Shown piece by piece: positions 5,994-11,525 of a stretch of 11,525 bases of DNA (within the stretch, counting starts at the first letter, position 1; each line of letters starts with the position of its first letter). The position numbers and the translations under genes are program-made. A model generated the notes under the pieces. The model was given only the letters and a program-made list of their open reading frames with translations. It did no database searches and was not told the DNA's origin. Source of the DNA: JAJFTV01 sp964426355 (GTDB lineage: Bacteria; Chloroflexota; Anaerolineae; Anaerolineales; Anaerolineaceae); assembly GCA_964426355.1 (NCBI GenBank), contig CAYRRA010000145.1, positions 1-11,525 of the forward strand, written 5' to 3'.

Positions 5994-7604
5994 CTATTCG
6001 ATGTGACTGAGCTCGTTGTGTTCAGGGTGATATTCATCCTGCCCAACAACCCACTGTACACCTCCGATATTAATCACACCTTGCTCGCCGAAATCATTCG
6101 CACCGTACATGTCGTGCCAAAGCGGCTCTATGCTTCTGCTGTTTCCGTTGTCGTATGCCATCAATGAACCAAAGATATCTGGCACCAACATAATGGTGAG
6201 CTTGTTATACTGGCTGGTCTGAATGATTTTTCCGAATTGCTCACGCGAGATGCGGTGGTCCGCCAGAAAAATCAGATCGATATCGTACTTATGTACAATA
6301 GCCGGAATATCATTCAACGTTCCCAGAACTTTGCTGCCGTATATTCGCATTCCCTGTGTGAAGAAATCATCATCAATAAAACCAATCACATGATATTTCG
6401 ATGCGTTTGATGGGTGATATACCATCCAGGCAACATGCTCTGCTGTTCTTCCCGATCCGACAATCAGCACCCGCTTTCTATCGCTATTCTTCGTTTCTTG
6501 TGCCCTCAATAGAACAGAGAAAAATTTGGTTGCAATTCTTTTATAATAACGACTGGTAATGAACCCTGCCAGAGCCAGTGATGACGCTTCCACAACAAGC
6601 AACGTAGGAAACACATCAAATGAACGATTGATTCCGACCGCTGCTACCGATGCCAGCAACCAGGCAAAAAACAGGTTGGCAAAGTTCTCCGTCTGTGCTT
6701 TTGCCCAATTGATTTTGTAAATCCCCATCAAGAGACCTGTTGCACTGAATAACATCGAAAAGACAAACGCCATGGCAATCGATTTTAACCAACCCACATC
6801 TAGGGGTCTTGAAGAACGCCAGAGGATGGCAATTATTGTAATGGATGCAAATGTGAATAAGAAATCAAGAATAGTGCATGACATATAACGCTTGAAAAAA
6901 CGTGTGATTGGACCCACAAACAATAATGATTCAGGTGGTGTCGATTTCTTAACCAATGGCAATATACTCAGGCTCGTCCATAACAAGATATCCAGGTCAA
7001 GGATGAAATTATGCCGGCTCACATACATCTGGTCCAATCGATTTTTATCTGGACCAATTTCCTGCACATATTGTTGCAACACATTGTGGGAACTGAGAAG
7101 AGCTTCTTCATTATGATACACCACAGTTGCCGGGCTGGTAACACCGGGTCTCACAGATAGAATTTCATCACGAATTTTTAATGGCCAGGTTTTCGTCAAG
7201 GTAGGGTCTTCTGGTCGTGGCCCCACCAGGCTCATATCACCTTTCAACACATTAATAAACTGCGGCAACTCGTTCAACTTGGTATCTCTCAGCCAATGAC
7301 CTAATGGTGTGATGCGATCATCATCATGGGCTGTGATGGGTGCGCCACGATAACTCTTTTCATTTTCATACATCGTACGAAATTTATACATTTTGAAAAG
7401 TTTGCCGTTCTTTCCAACTCGGGTACCGCTGTAAAATACCGGACCCGGCGTATCGCGCTTGATTGCGAGTGCGATTAAACCAAAAAATGGCGCCAGCAGG
7501 ATTAAGACCACCGCAGAAACGACAATATCAAAAATTCTTTTAATGATTTTCTTCATTGAAGCAGCAAAGGAAAAAATAAAAACATTACCCATTTCCTTTT
7601 CCAT
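5994..7604 (-). CDS. Polyprenyl-phosphate phosphoglycosyl transferase with permuted domain order
   Basis: This membrane enzyme should start repeat-unit synthesis by moving a sugar phosphate from an NDP-sugar to undecaprenyl phosphate. The 536 residues run as follows: a reentrant-type hydrophobic helix at about 24-48; the bacterial sugar transferase domain to about 215 (KFRTM 74-78, NELPQ 111-115, GDMSLVGPRPE 122-132); four membrane helices at about 240-262, 272-295, 308-326 and 331-350; and a CoA_binding_3-like Rossmann domain at about 377-510 with RVLIVGSGRTAEH (378-390). WbaP-type enzymes have the helices and Rossmann domain first. The motif usually reading DE before LPQ is N111-E112 here, replacing the residue known as nucleophile in PglC. 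The GTG at 7613 could extend the frame by three codons, but GGAG at 7613-7616 is 8 bases from ATG 7604 and would overlap a GTG start, so ATG 7604 is preferred. The dehydratase gene starts 54 bases after the stop. Confidence 0.88.
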   Translation of the reverse strand: MEKEMGNVFIFSFAASMKKIIKRIFDIVVSAVVLILLAPFFGLIALAIKRDTPGPVFYSGTRVGKNGKLFKMYKFRTMYENEKSYRGAPITAHDDDRITPLGHWLRDTKLNELPQFINVLKGDMSLVGPRPEDPTLTKTWPLKIRDEILSVRPGVTSPATVVYHNEEALLSSHNVLQQYVQEIGPDKNRLDQMYVSRHNFILDLDILLWTSLSILPLVKKSTPPESLLFVGPITRFFKRYMSCTILDFLFTFASITIIAILWRSSRPLDVGWLKSIAMAFVFSMLFSATGLLMGIYKINWAKAQTENFANLFFAWLLASVAAVGINRSFDVFPTLLVVEASSLALAGFITSRYYKRIATKFFSVLLRAQETKNSDRKRVLIVGSGRTAEHVAWMVYHPSNASKYHVIGFIDDDFFTQGMRIYGSKVLGTLNDIPAIVHKYDIDLIFLADHRISREQFGKIIQTSQYNKLTIMLVPDIFGSLMAYDNGNSRSIEPLWHDMYGANDFGEQGVINIGGVQWVVGQDEYHPEHNELSHIE

Positions 7605-7609
7605 TGGAA

Positions 7610-7732
7610 TCACTCCATTAACAACTCGATAAGCCCCTTATAATAAAAACGTACGATAAGAAAAATTGTTACAAAGCATTTCAAAACGATAAATTGAATG
7701 TACTCCTCCTTTAAGTTATCAGGATGACCCAT
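7610..7732 (-). CDS. Possible 40-residue membrane peptide upstream of the phosphoglycosyl transferase
   Basis: An ATG-initiated frame of 40 codons ends at a TGA (7612-7610) five bases before the phosphoglycosyl transferase ATG. The peptide has a charged start (MGHPDNLKEE), a hydrophobic stretch at about 11-31 that could cross the membrane once, and an ending ELLME. The ATG lacks a ribosome binding site, and a strong AGGAGG (7710-7705) lies inside the frame, followed only by ATT and, further on, TTG. The promoter candidate at 7684-7656 would begin transcription within the frame. It is therefore a real coupled leader peptide or a chance frame; I lean towards chance. No family recognised. Confidence 0.2.
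   Translation of the reverse strand: MGHPDNLKEEYIQFIVLKCFVTIFLIVRFYYKGLIELLME
7656..7684 (-). promoter_or_regulatory. Sigma-70-like promoter candidate for the phosphoglycosyl transferase operon
   Basis: Reading leftward, TTGAAA (7684-7679, five of six matches to TTGACA) is separated by exactly 17 bases from TCTTAT (7661-7656, four of six matches to TATAAT). Transcription would begin near 7649, giving a leader of about 45 bases before the ATG at 7604. This is the best promoter-like pair I found in the window. It would allow the phosphoglycosyl transferase and following genes to be expressed apart from the glycosyltransferase genes upstream. Confidence 0.4.
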
Positions 7733-7807
7733 TGTTTAATAATGCCATTCCGTCAAACAAGAAAATTATGTTATGGGTTAGACATTTGCTCCTGGTGAAT
7801 GCGATTT

Positions 7808-7826
7808 CTGCCTTATTAAAAGGCAG
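7808..7826. other. Hairpin downstream of the acyltransferase gene
   Basis: CTGCCTT (7808-7814) and AAGGCAG (7820-7826) form a perfect 7-pair stem with a 5-base loop, 60 bases after the stop of the leftward acyltransferase gene. Neither strand has a run of T after the stem, so it is not a standard rho-independent terminator. It could weaken read-through or stabilise the mRNA end between two transcription units. The rest of 7614-7885 holds only the small frame and promoter candidate listed separately. Confidence 0.3.
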
Positions 7827-7885
7827 CAAGAGTCAAATTCTTTGAGCTGACAATCACTTTGGTGAATATTGAGATATTATGTTGC

Positions 7886-8833
7886 TTATTGACAAAGGTC
7901 TAGATATTCCAGCTTCTCATTTTCCAGATGAGGGGACCATGCCTGTTGTTCGGCAGGCAACAACCCCTGTAAATAAAAACGGAACATACCCTCTGCTTTG
8001 GAGAGAAAAACGCTTCGTATCCCTGAACGTGTCAAGAAAGATAGCAGTTTACAAGATCCGTTCGTAGCAAAAAAACGCAGCCACGGGTGTATAACCACTC
8101 TTTGGCGCAGCGGTTTTAGTTGATAACCCATGCGTAATTTGAACTCATCAATATTTGGAGGCGCATCCAATGAATGCAATGCATAAAAGATGCTCTTAAT
8201 TTCACTTCGTGCAACCATCTCTTGCGTGACGCTGTACGTTAACGCATTATTCACCCGTTCATTGATAAAATCGCGATGGCACTGCTGGTAAATCATTTCA
8301 CAGCAATCATCACAGCGGAATGTTAACAATGAAGCCCCTAAAGTTCCATCCACCAGCGCACCCCAGGCTTCAAAACCAGGGGTTTTTGCAGACGCGTCAC
8401 ACATGAGCTGCCATTCATCTCGGGTAGTTGCACCCTGGCGGTTCTGTCGTGCCAGGGTATCTTTCTCGAGCAACCAGCCTTCTTCGGAAAGTCGTTCAAA
8501 TGAGATTGGTTCGACAACACAATTCGACAACCCCTTCTTCACGTTTTGCCGTGTCCGACGATCCAATTGCTCCATTGAATAAACCAAACCATTGTAAATC
8601 ACATGGTAGCTGATACAACCCAAACGGGCGCTCAGCGGTGTCGAATAGCGTATCGCCAACAACTTATTCCGCAGGATAAGAGAACGAATTTCCTCTTCTT
8701 CCGGTTCAATCACCCAATGATAAGGAAACGCCTGCATCGTACGCGGACCAGCGTTATACCAATAGCTATGCTCCGTTTGTATTACCCTGTGCCCGCGCAT
8801 CCTCAACCATTCGGAGAAATGTTCAGCATTCAT
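7886..8833 (-). CDS. FemAB/GNAT-type acyltransferase (Acetyltransf_6-like)
   Basis: A 315-residue soluble protein with no signal peptide or clear membrane segment. The first 90 residues are poorly recognisable. RRTRQNVKKG (92-101) resembles the basic helix of FemAB-like and CelD/BcsL-like acyltransferases, where a split GNAT fold is used. Residues about 125-240 look like the second GNAT half: alternating strands (WGALVDGTLGASLLTF, 157-172), a helix after NERVNNALTY (191-200), and the typical ending IDEFKLRMGYQLKP (228-241). In polysaccharide loci such enzymes acylate sugars, often an amino group; FemAB relatives use aminoacyl-tRNA. Here the 4-amino sugar made by the downstream cassette is a possible acceptor, which is inference. 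Its ATG overlaps the glycosyltransferase stop (ATGA, 8833-8830), and AGGAG lies about 10 bases upstream, so translation is likely coupled. Cysteines cluster at 174, 177 and 178, with no known meaning. Confidence 0.7.
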   Translation of the reverse strand: MNAEHFSEWLRMRGHRVIQTEHSYWYNAGPRTMQAFPYHWVIEPEEEEIRSLILRNKLLAIRYSTPLSARLGCISYHVIYNGLVYSMEQLDRRTRQNVKKGLSNCVVEPISFERLSEEGWLLEKDTLARQNRQGATTRDEWQLMCDASAKTPGFEAWGALVDGTLGASLLTFRCDDCCEMIYQQCHRDFINERVNNALTYSVTQEMVARSEIKSIFYALHSLDAPPNIDEFKLRMGYQLKPLRQRVVIHPWLRFFATNGSCKLLSFLTRSGIRSVFLSKAEGMFRFYLQGLLPAEQQAWSPHLENEKLEYLDLCQ

Positions 8834-10077
8834 CTTGCTCTTTCTCCTCGTTTTTTTTCAATTGCCCGCACAGAAAGGCTGTAAATTTCTTTGGCAGCCA
8901 CAACCGGAGAATGATGATATTCAGCCCAGGCGCGTCCTTTTTTCCCCATTTCCTTTCTTAATTCCGGGTTCTCCTTAAAATAGCGGATCGCCCTGACCAA
9001 TTCATCTACGTTTTCTGGCTCAATGCAAATACCCGCGCCTGAACGCTGTATCAAATCCCAGGTTTCGCACCCCTCATCCACGCTCGCTAACACGGGTCTT
9101 CCGCTCGCAAAGATGGAGTAAGTCTTTGAGGGGAGTGCCGTAACCCCGACCCCTTTTTTCAAGCTTACCATCGATAGGTCTGCGCTGGAAAGCACTTCAG
9201 CAAGGCGCTCACGGGGTTGAAACGGGATAAAGCTCACATTCTTCAACTGCATGGCTTCCGCCTGGGCAATCAAAGTTTCTCGTGCAGCCCCTTCACCGAT
9301 CAATGCAAAATGAATTTCAGGGTCATCCGAGAGGGTTTGGGCAGCCTTGAGCAGACAGTCCAGCGCTTGTGATAGACCAATATTTCCCGCATATTGCACG
9401 ACAAATTTGTGATCCAAATTATGTTCGAGCGCAAAACCGTTTTGCTTTTCAACCGGTCTGATTAAATCCACATCGACCCAATCGTAAATCAACACCAGTT
9501 TTTCCTCAGGCACGTCCAACTTGCGTAAACCCGGGAGAAACGATTTTGAGATCACCCGGACATAGGTTGATTTTCGCAAACAGAATTTTTCCAACAAAGT
9601 AACCAACTGGATCGAAACCCGATGTTTAAATATACCCAGTGAAATGCCTACATCGGGATAGACATCATAGATTGAAAAAATCGCCGGGGTTCTTTTAACA
9701 CACACAACCCACCCGAATGGTAAAACAACCCAAAGGGCTGGATTAGAAACAAAAACCACATCATACTGTTTTCGGATACAAGCAAAAAGCGCACCGATTT
9801 GATAGCAGAAAAACTGCATTGCCCTCATCAACAGGTTAGACCGTTTAACAGAAGGAACCCGGACGCGAACAACGTTCACACCGTCTTCAAGGGTACGTGT
9901 GATGAATTTCCCTCTGAACTCCTGCGGAACCTTCCCGGACGGATAATGAGGAACCGCGGAAACCACCGTCACCCGGTGACCCGCATTTGCCAGTTCCCTG
10001 CACAACATGGTGAACAATGGCGCTGAAGGTCCAAGATCAGGCGCATAATGTGGGGTGAGAATCAGGTATTCCATCAT
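8830..10077 (-). CDS. GT4 glycosyltransferase, WbuB-like
   Basis: A 415-residue GT-B glycosyltransferase. The N-terminal half has the acceptor-side fold (YLILTPHYAPDLGPSAP, 4-20; PHYPSGK, 43-49), a pattern found in WbuB-type enzymes that transfer N-acetylfucosamine or similar deoxy sugars. The C-terminal half binds the nucleotide sugar: QYAGNIG (228-234), LIGEGAAR (259-266) and LPSKTYSIFASGRPVLA (315-331), with Lys in the PSK motif and without a classical EX7E pair. It would add one sugar to the lipid-linked repeat unit on the cytoplasmic side. Hydrophobic segments at about 86-100 and 113-127 may mediate membrane contact. Two Met codons (10077 and 10074) can start it; the ribosome binding site is weak (GAG about 7 bases upstream). 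It follows the previous glycosyltransferase by 20 bases and overlaps the acyltransferase by 4. Confidence 0.88.
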   Translation of the reverse strand: MMEYLILTPHYAPDLGPSAPLFTMLCRELANAGHRVTVVSAVPHYPSGKVPQEFRGKFITRTLEDGVNVVRVRVPSVKRSNLLMRAMQFFCYQIGALFACIRKQYDVVFVSNPALWVVLPFGWVVCVKRTPAIFSIYDVYPDVGISLGIFKHRVSIQLVTLLEKFCLRKSTYVRVISKSFLPGLRKLDVPEEKLVLIYDWVDVDLIRPVEKQNGFALEHNLDHKFVVQYAGNIGLSQALDCLLKAAQTLSDDPEIHFALIGEGAARETLIAQAEAMQLKNVSFIPFQPRERLAEVLSSADLSMVSLKKGVGVTALPSKTYSIFASGRPVLASVDEGCETWDLIQRSGAGICIEPENVDELVRAIRYFKENPELRKEMGKKGRAWAEYHHSPVVAAKEIYSLSVRAIEKKRGERAR

Positions 10078-10097
10078 TGTAACTCAGCTTGTTTTGA

Positions 10098-11204
10098 TTA
10101 TTGATCGGTCAGGGTATATATTTCAATTAAACGATCGACGAGTTTCTCAATATCAAATTTTTCAACGGCAATTTGCCAGCTTCGCTTTTGCATTGTTTGC
10201 AATCGCTCACGCTCGCTAAGGATATCCAGGATTGCCCTGGCAATCAGGTCTGGTCTCCCTGCAGGAATGAGCAGCCCATTTTCTCCGTTTTCGACCATAT
10301 CTGGGATACCCCCAACCTCAGAAGCAACCAGGGCAAGACCACTGCCCATCGCCTCGATAATTGCCATGGGCATCCCTTCGTGATAAGACGGATATGCAAA
10401 GAGATCAGAATCACGCAAAATGGTCATCTTCTCCTGACCATAAGCTGGCGGGTGGAGAAAGACATGCGTCGTCAACTGATGTGCCTGTATGGCGTTTTGA
10501 AGGCTTGAAATCTCACCTTCAGCCAATTCCGGACCGACCAGGTCAAAGGCGATATTCTGATTCACCTCATTCACCATCTTCGCTGCATCGATCAGGTCAT
10601 AGGTGCCTTTTGCTTTGCCAAGATATCCCAGGTATAAAACTCGATACCCGCTGCCTTTAATCCCTTCTTCGAATCTCTCCTCTGCTATACGGTTATAGGG
10701 TTTCAGGTCAATGGCATTAGGTAAAAAATACACCTTCTGTCCAGGTAATACTGTTTTCACCTGATCCCATTCCTGTGAAAGCACAATCAAGCCATGAGTC
10801 AGACCCATCACGCGCCGCACAAACCACTGCCACCAGGCGGGCTGCTCTTCATATAGCCTGGAATACCCACAATGAGGGTGTAAAAGAACACGGCAACCTG
10901 CCAGCCGTGCCGCAACCACACAAATGCTGTGCTTCACAAATGAGAGTCCAAATGCAGTTGCAATATGAACAACCCGTGGGCGGAATGAAATCAAGGCTTT
11001 TATAAAACGAAAACAATCTTGCATGGCAGAAATCAGGTTTGCAAAAGTGGCTCGCCCACTGGCTGATAGCTCACGCCTTTGCGAACTGGTGATCACAAAA
11101 TTGTGTTCAATCCGAGTTGGCAAGGAAGAATTGAGCAGGGATTGATAGAAAACAGCAATCCCGCCAACAGGCGGTGGTAAATGACCTGAAATCAGTACCT
11201 TCAT
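10098..11204 (-). CDS. GT4 family glycosyltransferase
   Basis: A 368-residue GT-B retaining glycosyltransferase, full length for family GT4. The N-terminus reads MKVLISGHLPPPVGG, with the glycine-rich loop that contacts the donor phosphate; LPNAIDL (161-167) is the usual hinge strand, and YLGYLGKAKG (191-200) begins the donor domain. The EX7E motif is intact as E276 and E284 within HEGMPMAIIEAMGSG, followed by GGIPDMVENGENGLLIP (298-314), which binds the nucleotide diphosphate. It should transfer one hexose-type sugar to the growing undecaprenyl-linked unit; donor and acceptor cannot be read from sequence. The ribosome binding site is poor, and a 6-pair hairpin lies just upstream (11219-11238), so translation may depend on the gene before it, which ends 59 bases earlier. 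Confidence 0.92.
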   Translation of the reverse strand: MKVLISGHLPPPVGGIAVFYQSLLNSSLPTRIEHNFVITSSQRRELSASGRATFANLISAMQDCFRFIKALISFRPRVVHIATAFGLSFVKHSICVVAARLAGCRVLLHPHCGYSRLYEEQPAWWQWFVRRVMGLTHGLIVLSQEWDQVKTVLPGQKVYFLPNAIDLKPYNRIAEERFEEGIKGSGYRVLYLGYLGKAKGTYDLIDAAKMVNEVNQNIAFDLVGPELAEGEISSLQNAIQAHQLTTHVFLHPPAYGQEKMTILRDSDLFAYPSYHEGMPMAIIEAMGSGLALVASEVGGIPDMVENGENGLLIPAGRPDLIARAILDILSERERLQTMQKRSWQIAVEKFDIEKLVDRLIEIYTLTDQ

Positions 11205-11263
11205 AGAATTTCATTTCACTCATACATTCCAATATGAGAAGTGCGTCAAAACCAAAATGCCCC

Positions 11264-11525
11264 CTATGCCCGATGGTTTATCAATTGGCTCATCAGCATT
11301 TCATACTCGTCAAGAAAGCGCTTTTCTGCCAGGTTTCCCTCTGCATATCTCCGTCCATTCATTCCCATTTCATGCCGTTCCTCAACGGATAAGGCTGCGA
11401 ACGTATGGATTTTCTCAGCAAGGTCAGCAGGGTCGCGATAATCAAACAGGAAACCGTTTTTCCCGTGTTCAACTAACCTGGGGTGATCCAGTGTGTCGCT
11501 GACAATAACAGGACGTGCACAACAC
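11264..11525 (-). CDS. GT4 family glycosyltransferase, C-terminal fragment (5' end beyond window)
   Basis: A leftward frame enters at the right edge and runs 86 codons to a TAG at 11266-11264. It reads CCARPVIVSDTLDHPRLVEH, then GKNGFLFDYRDPADLAEKI, and ends in a charged helix finishing QLINHRA. The ARPVIVSD strand, the EHGKNGFLF nucleotide-binding strand and the DPADLAEKI helix are the standard end of a GT4 donor domain, placed just after the EX7E motif, which lies outside the window. It is a third glycosyltransferase of the same cluster. No frame disruption is seen, so the gene is cut only by the window edge. Confidence 0.88.
   Translation of the reverse strand, partial: CCARPVIVSDTLDHPRLVEHGKNGFLFDYRDPADLAEKIHTFAALSVEERHEMGMNGRRYAEGNLAEKRFLDEYEMLMSQLINHRA

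Noticed and set aside
7605..7613. Upstream GTG start for the phosphoglycosyl transferase
   Set aside because: The GGAG that would serve as ribosome binding site overlaps this GTG but is 8 bases from the ATG at 7604.
8603..8884. Rightward frame of 93 codons opposite the acyltransferase gene
   Set aside because: It is a shadow of the acyltransferase and glycosyltransferase coding sequence.
10173..10660. Two overlapping rightward frames of about 100 codons opposite the GT4 gene
   Set aside because: Both are antisense to the intact EX7E-containing glycosyltransferase and carry no domain.
11219..11238. Hairpin CTCATA/TATGAG between two glycosyltransferase genes
   Set aside because: It has only six, mostly AT, pairs with no T-run, so it is too weak to call a terminator or regulator.

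Overview
The window is most likely from the phylum Chloroflexota, class Anaerolineae, or a close relative. This rests on a secreted two-domain protein (240-995) whose first domain matches, from memory, a beta-rich extracellular domain common in Anaerolineae, plus moderate GC content and a fused Wzz/BY-kinase. The taxonomic call is inference; no marker gene is present.

Layout: the left edge (1-239) is non-coding apart from a possible divergent gene start, and carries an inverted repeat and a leader hairpin. One rightward gene follows: a secreted protein with a four-tryptophan NBR1-like domain. It converges on a long leftward surface-polysaccharide cluster that fills 1068-11525, and a bidirectional terminator lies between them at about 1017-1054. 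In transcription order (right to left) the cluster holds: the C-terminal end of a GT4 glycosyltransferase cut by the window edge; a complete GT4 glycosyltransferase; a WbuB-like GT4 glycosyltransferase; a FemAB/GNAT-type acyltransferase overlapping it by ATGA; a 272-base gap with a hairpin, a possible 40-codon ORF and a good promoter candidate; an initiating phosphoglycosyl transferase with unusual domain order; a LegB-like NDP-sugar 4,6-dehydratase; a sugar-1-phosphate nucleotidyltransferase; a DegT/DnrJ-type PLP aminotransferase; a 116-base gap; and a fused Wzz-type chain-length regulator/BY-kinase.

How they fit together: the nucleotidyltransferase would make an NDP-sugar, the dehydratase a 4-keto-6-deoxy intermediate, and the aminotransferase a 4-amino-4,6-dideoxy sugar. 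The phosphoglycosyl transferase would load the first sugar phosphate onto undecaprenyl phosphate. The three glycosyltransferases would extend the repeat unit, the GNAT-like enzyme might acylate an amino group, and Wzz/BY-kinase would control chain length and export. No Wzx flippase, Wzy polymerase or outer-surface exporter is present, so the locus probably continues past the right edge.

Most unusual points: the phosphoglycosyl transferase has its catalytic domain first and the four-helix plus nucleotide-binding module after it, the reverse of the common WbaP-type order, and has Asn where the family normally has the nucleophilic Asp. The BY-kinase lacks a C-terminal tyrosine cluster and the last Arg of its oligomerisation motif. 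No CRISPR array, tRNA, rRNA, insertion sequence or phage gene was seen.
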